DNA of 20,443 nucleotides from assembly GCA_903921665.1 (NCBI GenBank), contig CAIXQT010000247.1:1-20443 (forward strand), given 5' to 3'. This stretch comes from an uncultured Opitutia bacterium (GTDB lineage Bacteria; Verrucomicrobiota; Verrucomicrobiia; Opitutales; UBA953). Position numbers and translations under genes: made by a program. This document shows positions 8,687 through 15,235 of this stretch, in pieces (position 1 is the stretch's first letter; every line of letters begins with the position of its first letter). The notes below the pieces were generated by a model that saw only the letters and a list, made by a program, of their open reading frames with translations, was not told the origin of the DNA and ran no database searches.

Positions 8687-8802
8687 GTCTCAGGTCTCGG
8701 CAATCGGGTAACGGGTACGGGCTCTCAGGTTCGGGTACGGGTGCGGGTCCTGAACCTGGACCTGATGCCGAACACCTGAACCTGAGACCTGACGGCTGAG
8801 AC
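8687..8802. repeat. Degenerate GGGTAC/CAGGTY repeat with nested inverted repeats
   Basis: GGGTAC/GGGTGC/CAGGTTC-type words repeat imperfectly. Nested perfect arms are TCTCAGGTTC (8723-8732) with GAACCTGAGA (8778-8787), TCAGGTCT (8690-8697) with AGACCTGA (8785-8792), GTCTCAG (8687-8693) with CTGAGAC (8796-8802), and an inner GGTCC (8746-8750) with GGACC (8758-8762). Together they could form a long imperfect hairpin. Confidence 0.75.
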
Positions 8803-8824
8803 ACGGGACCAGAGAATTGAAATT

Positions 8825-8840
8825 CCGGTCTCCGGTTTCC
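8825..8840. repeat. CCGGTYTCCGGTTTCC repeat, copy 1
   Basis: CCGGTCTCCGGTTTCC is repeated with one change at 10338-10353. Both copies lie about 85-100 bases upstream of a plus-strand start codon. Confidence 0.6.
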
Positions 8841-8910
8841 CTTTGCTTACACTGCCGTGTGCTGGTCGGGGGGTCTTGACGGGCGAGCGGGGTGGGGTCA
8901 TAGGAATGTC

Positions 8911-10218
8911 ATGACCCGACTGCTACCCCTCGTCGCGGCGCTTTTGCTGCAGCCCCTTTTCGCCCAGACCGCCAAGAAGGCGGAGCCGGAGTCCCCGATC
9001 AAGATCGTGGCCCGGGCCGAGCGTGCGGATGCCACCTATCATCAGGGGGACCAAGTCGTCTTCCATCTCACCGTCACCGACAGCGGCAAGCCCGCGGTCG
9101 GGTTCGTGGAATGGTCCATCCTGAAGGACGGACTGCCCACGGAGCAGAAAGGCAAAGCCGAACTCGTCGATGGCAAGGCCGCCGCGATCGGAACGCTCGG
9201 CGAGCCAGGCTTCCTTCAGGTCCGGGCCGTGTATCGTCCTGACGCGAAAGCGAAGGCCGCTCCGGTGGTAGGCCTCGCCGGCGCCGCGATCGATCCGACC
9301 CAGATCAAGCGCAGCCTGCCCGTGCCGGACGATTTCGATGCCTTCTGGGATGGCATGAAGAAGAAATTGGCCGCCGTACCCATCGAGCCGAAGCTGGTGT
9401 CGGTCAAGTCGCCCGTGAAGGACGTCGAATCCTTCGACGTGACCGCGCCGGCGCTCGGCATCCAGATCTCCGGTTACATGTCGAAGCCCGTGGGCGCCAA
9501 GCCCAAGAGCCTGCCGATCATCCTGACCGTGCATGGTGCTGGTGTGAGCGATAGCTCTCTCGGTGGCTCGGCCAGCTGGGCGAGTAAGGGTTTCCTGGCC
9601 ATGGACATGAACGCGCACGGCCTGCCGAACGGTAAGCCTAAGCAGTTCTATGCCGATCTTTATGCCGGGCCCATGAATCCTTATCGCTACGAGTTTCGCA
9701 ACGATCGCGAGAAGGCTTACTTCACCGGGATGATGCTACGGTTGATCCGCGGCATCGACGTCCTCGCGGCGCAGCCCGAATGGGACGGCAAGCGGGTGAT
9801 CGTCTATGGTTCCAGTCAGGGCGGTTATCAGGCCATCGCCGCCGCCGGCCTGGATGCCCGCGTGACGTTCTTCGCGGCGGGCGTCCCCGCCGGTTGCGAC
9901 CATAGCGGCATGATGGCCAATCGTATCGCCGGCTGGCCGAAGATCGTGCCGATGAAGGACGGCAAGCCCGACCTGGCGGTAGTGGAGGCCTCCCGTTATA
10001 TCGACTGCATGAATTTCGCGACCCGTACCAAGGCCGCCGGATGCTATTTCACCGTCGGCTTCATCGATGGCGTCTGCCCGCCTACGAGCGTCTACGCGGC
10101 CTACAATCAGCTGAACATTCCCAAGCAGATCTACGACGACATCCCCAGCGGACATGCGCATTCCCGGCAGGCAAGCGACGGTATGCGGCAGGCGGTCATG
10201 AAGTATGTGGGGAAGTAG
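8911..10218 (+). CDS. Secreted acetyl xylan esterase (AXE1/CE7-like) with N-terminal beta domain
   Basis: 435 residues. The start is set at the ATG opening the signal peptide MTRLLPLVAALLLQPLFA; an in-frame ATG at 8857 would add a non-signal extension. Residues ~30-130 look like an Ig-like beta domain (YHQGDQVVFHLTV, VEWSILKDG). The rest is an alpha/beta hydrolase of the acetyl xylan esterase (AXE1) type: Ser302 in G-S-S-Q-G, Asp386 in FIDGVCPPTSVYAAYN and His415 in SGHAHS form the triad, and the DGVCPP stretch is characteristic of the family. Such enzymes remove acetyl groups from xylan or oligosaccharides. A CGC-type hairpin follows the stop directly. The next gene on the same strand starts 218 bases on, across a repeat-filled spacer, so co-transcription is uncertain. 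Confidence 0.9.
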   Translation: MTRLLPLVAALLLQPLFAQTAKKAEPESPIKIVARAERADATYHQGDQVVFHLTVTDSGKPAVGFVEWSILKDGLPTEQKGKAELVDGKAAAIGTLGEPGFLQVRAVYRPDAKAKAAPVVGLAGAAIDPTQIKRSLPVPDDFDAFWDGMKKKLAAVPIEPKLVSVKSPVKDVESFDVTAPALGIQISGYMSKPVGAKPKSLPIILTVHGAGVSDSSLGGSASWASKGFLAMDMNAHGLPNGKPKQFYADLYAGPMNPYRYEFRNDREKAYFTGMMLRLIRGIDVLAAQPEWDGKRVIVYGSSQGGYQAIAAAGLDARVTFFAAGVPAGCDHSGMMANRIAGWPKIVPMKDGKPDLAVVEASRYIDCMNFATRTKAAGCYFTVGFIDGVCPPTSVYAAYNQLNIPKQIYDDIPSGHAHSRQASDGMRQAVMKYVGK

Positions 10219-10235
10219 CGCACGCAGAGCGTGCG
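10219..10235 (+). terminator. Hairpin directly after the esterase stop codon
   Basis: CGCACGC-AGA-GCGTGCG is a 7-pair stem with a 3-base loop starting at the first base after the stop. There is no T-tract; instead a G-run tract follows. It may be a 3'-end stabiliser or an atypical terminator. Confidence 0.6.
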
Positions 10236-10264
10236 AGGGGGCATGCTGGCATGGGGACACGGGG
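10236..10264 (+). repeat. G-run tract, copy 2 (potential G-quadruplex)
   Basis: Starts AGGGGGCATGCTGGCATGGG and continues with ACAC and another G4 run. It directly abuts the hairpin after the esterase gene and resembles 8546-8582 and 14397-14433. Confidence 0.7.
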
Positions 10265-10266
10265 AG

Positions 10267-10316
10267 ATACAGTGCTCAAAGGGGGCAGCATAGGGAGACC
10301 GGATAGTTAGTTGGCG
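10267..10316 (+). repeat. Dispersed ~50-base spacer repeat, copy 2
   Basis: Begins ATACAGTGCTCAAAGGG and continues GGCAGCATAGGGAGACCGG. A 22-base core is identical to copy 1 (8621-8670). Confidence 0.85.
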
Positions 10317-10337
10317 AATATGACCGAAGCATTAATC

Positions 10338-10353
10338 CCGGTTTCCGGTTTCC
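10338..10353. repeat. CCGGTYTCCGGTTTCC repeat, copy 2
   Basis: CCGGTTTCCGGTTTCC, one base different from 8825-8840, itself two CCGGTTT units. Confidence 0.6.
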
Positions 10354-10436
10354 ATTTGAGATGCTGAATCGTTATGGGTGGCGGGTGAGAAAGGCTGGTA
10401 ACCTTTGGCGGGCGGGGTTGTCTTAGAGGTACCCCG

Positions 10437-13400
10437 ATGAGAACGCTTTGCGCCTTACTGCTTACCCTGCTGGCTTTGCCGGCCGCCGAGCCGTTGTACG
10501 ACCAGAAGAACCTCGCGGCCTGGTGCATCGTGCCGTTCGATAACCAGAAGCGCACGCCGGAACAACGGGCGGCGATGGTGGCGAAGATGGGCCTCACCAA
10601 GGTCGCCTATGACTGGCGGCAGGAGCACGTCGCGGAGTTCGAGCAGGAGATCCTGGCATATAAGAAGCACGGCATCGAATACTTCGCTTTCTGGGCTTAC
10701 CACGACGAGGCGTTCCGGCTGTTCGAGAAGCATCAGCTCCATCCGCAGATCTGGGTGATCGCGAATGGCAAAGGCGAGACGCAGGAAGCCAAGGTCAAGA
10801 GCGCCGCCGAGGGTCTCTTGCCGACGATCGCCAAAGCGGCGAAGATAGGGAGCAAGCTCGCCGTCTACAATCATGGCGGTTGGTCGGGCGAACCGGAGAA
10901 CATGGTGGCGATCTGCGAGTATCTGAAGAAAAACCACGCCGTCACCAACGTCGGCATCGCCTACAACCTCCACCACGGGCACGGACATCTCGCCCGGTTG
11001 AACGAGGCGTTGAAGCTGATGCTTCCTCATCTGCTTTGCCTTAATCTGAACGGCATGGACGTCGGCGGCGATGCCAAAGGGCGCAAGATCCTGCCCATCG
11101 GCGCAGGCACCCAAGATCTCAAGGTGCTACGTCAGGTCCGGGCCAGCGGTTATGCCGGCGTCATCGGCATCCTGAATCATACCATGGAAGACGCCGAAGG
11201 TCGGCTGCTTGATAATCTGGATGGGCTCAAGTGGCTCGTGCCGCAGCTCGACGATGCGCCGACCGGCCCCAAGCCCAAGTATCGAACCTGGATGGAAAAG
11301 CCTACCCCCAAGGCGCCGCCCGCTCCGGGCAAGTCGGCGGGCGGCGTGCCTTCGTTGGCGCCTGAATACGGCAAGGCTTTGGCCGGCGGCATGGTCGCGG
11401 AGGGCGGGGCGCCTTTCGAGCAGTGGCCGCTCACGGTCGAGCTCCGGGCCAAGTTGGACGGAAAGTCCGGCTACAACATCTTGGTCGCAAGCAGCGAGAA
11501 AGCCGCGAGCGCCCATTGGGAGATTTATACGCACCACAAGCGGGGCTCCCTGAGCGTCTATCTGCCCGGGCGCGGCGGCGATTTCGATACCGGCGTCGAT
11601 ATCTGCGACGGCAAGTGGCATGACATCCTCGTCAGCCTCAGCGACGAGGCCGTGAAGATCTGGCTGGATGGCAAATATGTCTTGGAGCGGAAGCCCGCCG
11701 CGGCGGGGAAGGTCCGCGCGGCGCAGCAGCGTCAACTCGGCTTCGGTCGACTGGTCGAGGGGTCGATCGGTTGCGATGGGGTCATCGATGACGTGCGCAT
11801 TTCGCGCGGAGCGAACGAACCCACCACTTGGATCAAGGGGCCGCGCAAGCGCATGGACATCACGCTTGGCCTGTGGTCTTTCGATGAGTTGGGCGCCGCC
11901 AAGGTCGTGCCCAAGGCTCCGCCTATCCCTGAATTCAAGCCGGCGCTCGCGCCGCTGCGGACCGAAGACAACCTGACCTCCGGGCATTTCGTGAACCGCG
12001 ACCGCGTCTTCGACTTCTATGCCAAGCAGGCCATCGAAGCCATGGGTAAGCAGCCGACCCCGGAACTATTGGCCGTCTATCCCGGACTCGACGGGGGAAA
12101 CCAAGGGCATTGGGGCAATCAGAACGACGCCGTCACTTGGAAGGACGGACGATGGGACGCGGCCGAACGGGGCAGCTTGCACAGCGGCGTCTTCCGCGGC
12201 GCCGACCTGGTCGTCGTCAAAGGCGTGTGCGTGCGACGTGGCAACGAGGCAGCATGTTTCGATCCGTTGAAGCTGTCGTTTCCGGTCCGGTGGAACGGTG
12301 ACTTCATCCGACTCGGGGCAGGGCGGCATGGTTTTTCCGACAGCGCCAAGATGGCGGGTAAGCTGACCAAGAAGGAGGTCTCCGCAGTCCCTCAGGGTGA
12401 ATGGAAGTACCATGGTTTTTACCGACATGGCGGCGAGGTCTTCTTCGCCTATCTCAATGACGGCAAGGAATGGCTCGCCAATGCCTTCGACGGCGAGAAG
12501 GAAGCCGCGCAGCTGGCGCACCTGACCAAGGGCGGCCCCTCGCAGTGGCCGACCTGGCTTGAGTCGGCCGGCACCCTGGGCGCGCAGACGCCTTTCGCGA
12601 CCGACACCATTTTACCGCCGGCCAATAACCCCTACGGCACCCTCTTCTTCCTCACCGGGATGGATTTCTTCAAGGACGGGTCCGCGGCCGTCTGCACCAT
12701 GACCGGGGAGGTCTGGTTGGTGAAAGGACTGGATGACATGCTTAAGCAGGTGCGCTGGAAGCGTTTCGCCACCGGCCTGCACCATGCGCTCGGCGTGAAG
12801 ATCATCGACGACAAACTCTACGTCCTCGGTCGGGACCAGATCACGCGGTTGCATGACCTCAATGGCGACGACGAGGCGGACTACTACGAATGCGTGCACA
12901 ACGGCATGACCACTTCGCCCGGAGGCCATGATTTCATCGTCGGGCTCGATGCCGACGCGCAGGGGCGCTTCTACACCTCTTCGGGTAACCAAGGCATCCT
13001 GCGGCTGAGCCAGCCCAACAAGGTCGAAGTCCTCGCGACCGGTTTGCGTAATCCCAACGGCATCAGCACCACCGCCGACGGGAGATTCGTGCTCTCGAAC
13101 GGACAGGAAGGCAACTGGACGCCCGCGTCGGTCGTCTTCCAGGTCGACACCGCCTTGAACCTTGGCACGCATTTCGGCTCCGGCGGCCCGAAGGCCGGTG
13201 TCACGAACACCCTCCCGATCTTGCAGCTGCCGCGTGGGGAGGACAATTCCTGCGGCGGCCAGGTCTTCCTGTCGGACAAGGAGTGGCCGGCCTTGAAGGG
13301 CGACGGCAACTTCCTCCATTTCTCCTTTGGCACGGGCAGCGCCTGGCTTGTCTCGCGTCAGCTGCTCGAAGGCGTCTGGCAGTCCGCGGCCGTCAAGCTC

Positions 13401-14378
13401 ACCGGCAACTTCGTGACCGGCCCGCAGCATGGCCGCTTCGGCCCGCGTGACGGTCATCTGTACGTCAGCGGCATGATCGGCTGGGGCAGTTACACGCCCG
13501 AGGACGGCGCGATCCATCGCGTCCGCCATGTCGGCGGAGATTTCCCGACGCTCATCGGTCATGAAGCGCGCGACAACGGCGTGCTCCTGCGCTTCGATCG
13601 CCCCGTGGATCCGGCCGTCGCCGGCAAGGCTTCGGCGCATTTCGCCCAGGGTTGGAACTACCTCTTCGGACCGGCGTATGGTTCGCCTGAATACTCCGTG
13701 AAGTATCCCGAAAGCCCCGGGCATGACGTCTTCGCCGTCAAGAGCGCCCAGGTGCTGGACGGAGGCAAGACCCTGTTCTTGGAGATTCCCCAGCTCGTGC
13801 CGGCCAGCCAGATCCATCTCCATGTCGGCGTCGCCGCAGGCCGCGCGCAGGACGTGTTCCTGACCGCCCATCATCTCGGCAAGCCCTTCGTCGATTTCAA
13901 CGGGTACGTCGCCGTCCCTAAGGACATGTCGCACGAACACCCCTCGCCGGTCGCGACGGGCAAGGCTAATCCCGTGAAGTGGGAGATCGAGATGTGTCGC
14001 GGTCCGGTGCGCGAGATGACGCTGCGGACCGGCAACGCGCTCCAGTATGCGCAGAAGGAATTACGGGCCAAAGCCGGCGAGGGCATCGCCTTGAAGTTCG
14101 AGAACCCTGACATCATGCCGCACAACTTCGTCCTGGTCGCCAAGGGGGCGGAGGAGAAGGTCAGCGACCTTTCGGCCAAGATGGTGGCGGAGCCGGATGG
14201 GTATGCCCGGCATTACGTGCCGGAGACGGCGGAAGTCCTCTGTTATTCGCGCATGTTGGACCCCGGCCAGAAGACTACCGTCTACTTCAATGCGCCGAAG
14301 GAGCCGGGGCGATACACTTACCTTTGTTCATTCCCCGGGCATTCCCAGCTCATGCGCGGCGTCTTGATCGTGGAGTAG
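10437..14378 (+). CDS. Giant secreted multidomain protein: TIM barrel, LamG, DUF6797, beta-propeller, cupredoxin
   Basis: 1313 residues with signal peptide MRTLCALLLTLLALPAAEP. Residues ~20-280 look like a xylose isomerase/AP endonuclease-type TIM barrel (VAYDWRQEHVAEFEQEI, KHGIEYFAFWAYHDE, VGIAYNLHHGHGH). After a Pro-rich linker, ~325-460 is a LamG/concanavalin-like domain (GKWHDILVSLSDEAVKIWLDG, GVIDDVRISRG). Residues ~500-690 match the DUF6797 pattern (HSGVFRGADLVVVKGVCVRR, YHGFYRHGGEVFFAY). Residues ~700-1150 are a propeller (YVLGRDQITRLHDLNGDDEADYY, ATGLRNPNGI). The C-terminus (~1180-1313) is an azurin/plastocyanin-like cupredoxin with the full type 1 copper set: His1229 in PHNF, Cys1297, His1302 and Met1306 in CSFPGHSQLM. 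No CxxCH is present, so copper may take the electron-transfer role that heme c plays in the cytochrome-bearing PVC relatives. Substrate unknown, probably a sugar. Confidence 0.9.
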   Translation: MRTLCALLLTLLALPAAEPLYDQKNLAAWCIVPFDNQKRTPEQRAAMVAKMGLTKVAYDWRQEHVAEFEQEILAYKKHGIEYFAFWAYHDEAFRLFEKHQLHPQIWVIANGKGETQEAKVKSAAEGLLPTIAKAAKIGSKLAVYNHGGWSGEPENMVAICEYLKKNHAVTNVGIAYNLHHGHGHLARLNEALKLMLPHLLCLNLNGMDVGGDAKGRKILPIGAGTQDLKVLRQVRASGYAGVIGILNHTMEDAEGRLLDNLDGLKWLVPQLDDAPTGPKPKYRTWMEKPTPKAPPAPGKSAGGVPSLAPEYGKALAGGMVAEGGAPFEQWPLTVELRAKLDGKSGYNILVASSEKAASAHWEIYTHHKRGSLSVYLPGRGGDFDTGVDICDGKWHDILVSLSDEAVKIWLDGKYVLERKPAAAGKVRAAQQRQLGFGRLVEGSIGCDGVIDDVRISRGANEPTTWIKGPRKRMDITLGLWSFDELGAAKVVPKAPPIPEFKPALAPLRTEDNLTSGHFVNRDRVFDFYAKQAIEAMGKQPTPELLAVYPGLDGGNQGHWGNQNDAVTWKDGRWDAAERGSLHSGVFRGADLVVVKGVCVRRGNEAACFDPLKLSFPVRWNGDFIRLGAGRHGFSDSAKMAGKLTKKEVSAVPQGEWKYHGFYRHGGEVFFAYLNDGKEWLANAFDGEKEAAQLAHLTKGGPSQWPTWLESAGTLGAQTPFATDTILPPANNPYGTLFFLTGMDFFKDGSAAVCTMTGEVWLVKGLDDMLKQVRWKRFATGLHHALGVKIIDDKLYVLGRDQITRLHDLNGDDEADYYECVHNGMTTSPGGHDFIVGLDADAQGRFYTSSGNQGILRLSQPNKVEVLATGLRNPNGISTTADGRFVLSNGQEGNWTPASVVFQVDTALNLGTHFGSGGPKAGVTNTLPILQLPRGEDNSCGGQVFLSDKEWPALKGDGNFLHFSFGTGSAWLVSRQLLEGVWQSAAVKLTGNFVTGPQHGRFGPRDGHLYVSGMIGWGSYTPEDGAIHRVRHVGGDFPTLIGHEARDNGVLLRFDRPVDPAVAGKASAHFAQGWNYLFGPAYGSPEYSVKYPESPGHDVFAVKSAQVLDGGKTLFLEIPQLVPASQIHLHVGVAAGRAQDVFLTAHHLGKPFVDFNGYVAVPKDMSHEHPSPVATGKANPVKWEIEMCRGPVREMTLRTGNALQYAQKELRAKAGEGIALKFENPDIMPHNFVLVAKGAEEKVSDLSAKMVAEPDGYARHYVPETAEVLCYSRMLDPGQKTTVYFNAPKEPGRYTYLCSFPGHSQLMRGVLIVE

Positions 14379-14379
14379 T

Positions 14380-14396
14380 CGCCCGCGGAGCGGGCG
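14380..14396 (+). terminator. Hairpin one base after the stop of the 1313-residue gene
   Basis: CGCCCGC-GGA-GCGGGCG has a 7-pair stem and 3-base loop. Compared with 10219-10235 the fourth pair is C-G instead of A-T, a compensatory change. No T-tract follows. Confidence 0.6.
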
Positions 14397-14433
14397 AGGG
14401 GGCACGTGGGCACGGGGACAAGGGGACATGGGG
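14397..14433 (+). repeat. G-run tract, copy 3 (potential G-quadruplex)
   Basis: Runs of 5, 3, 4, 4 and 4 G are separated by CACGT, CAC, ACAA and ACAT. This is the best quadruplex-type sequence in the window and abuts the preceding hairpin. Confidence 0.75.
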
Positions 14434-14525
14434 CGAAAAAATTTGAGGCTCGGAGAGCCGTCCATACCCCAAGGCAGCTGAAGTGGCTACTATGTGCCGG
14501 TGAATTCCAAAATGCGGATACGAAC

Positions 14526-14547
14526 GGCGGTGATGGTAATCACCGCC
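14526..14547. repeat. REP-like palindrome, copy 1
   Basis: GGCGGTGAT-GGTA-ATCACCGCC, a 9-pair stem with a 4-base loop, followed by CTACCC. Confidence 0.8.
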
Positions 14548-14563
14548 CTACCCAAGGCAGAGC

Positions 14564-14612
14564 GGCAGAACTCAAAGGTGGCAGCATAGGGAGACCGGAT
14601 GATTAGCTGGGG
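14564..14612 (+). repeat. Dispersed ~50-base spacer repeat, copy 3
   Basis: The core ACTCAAAGGTGGCAGCATAG is followed by GGAGACCGGATGATTAGC and TGGGG. It is the most divergent copy at the left edge. Confidence 0.85.
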
Positions 14613-14654
14613 TTATGGGATATTGAACGAGGTGCGCCTGTCCGTCCGTGAACT

Positions 14655-14674
14655 GCGGTGATGGCAATCACCGC
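14655..14674. repeat. REP-like palindrome, copy 2
   Basis: GCGGTGAT-GGCA-ATCACCGC, an 8-pair stem with a 4-base loop, followed by CCTATCC. It is the same element as 14526-14547 in the same orientation, 129 bases downstream. Confidence 0.8.
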
Positions 14675-14722
14675 CCTATCCGGGGAACTTATGGCCCTTG
14701 GATTGGCATTGCGGGGTAAAGG

Positions 14723-14733
14723 GGAGGGAGGAG
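14723..14733 (+). promoter_or_regulatory. Ribosome binding site of the small membrane protein gene
   Basis: GGAGGGAGGAG ends 9 bases before the ATG at 14743 and selects it over an in-frame ATG at 14698. Confidence 0.75.
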
Positions 14734-14742
14734 AATCCGGGC

Positions 14743-15156
14743 ATGGATAAATCCAAGGCCCGTCTCGTCCTCCGCGTCTGCCTGCTCGCGTTGTTCGCAT
14801 TGATCGTCCTCTCCATCGGTCTGGCCGTGGTGAGCGACAAGCTGCTCCCGACCGAACTGGCCGATTGGCATCATCGCAACAACGCCGGCGACTTCGGTTT
14901 CTCCGATGTCTTGGAACTCATGTTCTGGGGCGCCGGCATGCTGCTTTTCTTCATCAGCATGATCGGGCTGTTCTTCTATCAGCGCTGGGCGGCATGGATG
15001 ATGTTGGCCGTCCTCCTCGTCTTCTCGTTGCAAGTGCTGTTCAGCCCTTCCGTCGAGCCCGGTCTGCTGACCTTCGTGGGAGGTTGGAGCGACGTCGTGA
15101 CCGGACTTGTCCTGGGCTTGGCCTTCTTCACGGACGCCTTGAGCGAAGGCGCTTAG
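14743..15156 (+). CDS. Small integral membrane protein of unknown function
   Basis: 137 residues, not recognised. After a short basic start (MDKSKARLVLR) four hydrophobic stretches are visible: ~10-30 (CLLALFALIVLSIGLAVV), ~52-72 (LMFWGAGMLLFFISMIGLFF), ~76-96 (WAAWMMLAVLLVFSLQVLF) and ~108-130 (VVTGLVLGLAFF). It is therefore probably a four-pass inner-membrane protein. A good ribosome binding site and normal codon use support it as real. It lies between glycan-type genes and the DUF1549/DUF1501 pair, separated by 364 and 79 bases, so it is probably its own transcription unit. Its last codons contain a hairpin. Confidence 0.75.
   Translation: MDKSKARLVLRVCLLALFALIVLSIGLAVVSDKLLPTELADWHHRNNAGDFGFSDVLELMFWGAGMLLFFISMIGLFFYQRWAAWMMLAVLLVFSLQVLFSPSVEPGLLTFVGGWSDVVTGLVLGLAFFTDALSEGA
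15135..15151 (+). terminator. Hairpin overlapping the end of the small membrane protein gene
   Basis: CGCCTT-GAGCG-AAGGCG, a 6-pair stem with a 5-base loop, ends two bases before the TAG stop codon. A G-run tract follows the stop rather than a T-tract. Confidence 0.45.
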
Positions 15157-15160
15157 GTTT

Positions 15161-15176
15161 GGGGTAGGGGTAGGGG
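15161..15176 (+). repeat. GGGGTA tandem repeat
   Basis: GGGGTAGGGGTAGGGG, three G4 runs with TA spacers, lies just after a stop codon. The remaining spacer to 15235 holds AGGTGGGG (15217-15224), a plausible ribosome binding site for the GTG at 15236, and an AT-rich TTATATAGT stretch. Confidence 0.75.
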
Positions 15177-15235
15177 TTCTCATGCCCCTTATGATGAGAT
15201 GAAACTATCAATCGGCAGGTGGGGTTATATAGTCA

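Larger units (their letters stand above)
8484..8910. other. 427-base divergent spacer made of several repeat families
   Basis: No convincing gene lies between the divergent serine hydrolase and esterase genes. From left to right it holds a 14-base tandem repeat, a G-run tract (8546-8582), a copy of the dispersed 50-base repeat (8621-8670), a G-rich degenerate repeat that can fold into a long hairpin (8687-8802), and a short CCGG-type repeat (8825-8840). The promoters of both flanking genes must also be here but I could not place them with confidence. Confidence 0.7.
10265..10436. other. Remainder of the spacer before the 1313-residue gene
   Basis: It carries copies of the 50-base dispersed repeat and of the CCGG-type repeat, then ~80 unassigned bases before the start. 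AGAGG near 10425-10429 is a plausible weak ribosome binding site for the ATG at 10437. Confidence 0.5.
14379..14742. other. 364-base spacer with hairpin, G-run tract, two REP-like palindromes and dispersed repeat
   Basis: No gene is supported. In order it holds a post-stop hairpin, a G-run tract, REP-like palindrome 1, the third copy of the 50-base repeat, REP-like palindrome 2 and the ribosome binding site of the small membrane protein gene. Confidence 0.7.

Noticed and set aside
12612..13940. 442-residue open frame on the minus strand
   Set aside because: Antisense to the propeller part of the 1313-residue gene, with no recognisable family, signal or ribosome binding site.
8621..14612. CRISPR-like array of repeats
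   Set aside because: The three copies are separated by whole genes, have no regular spacer length and no cas genes nearby.
15161..15176. Telomere-like GGGGTA repeat
   Set aside because: Only three runs, internal in the window between two normal genes; there is no sign of a replicon end.
15226..15234. TATATAGT as a -10 promoter for the DUF1549 gene
   Set aside because: It lies between the likely ribosome binding site and the GTG start, and no -35-like hexamer is seen at proper spacing. It would only make sense for a near-leaderless mRNA starting translation at 15248.
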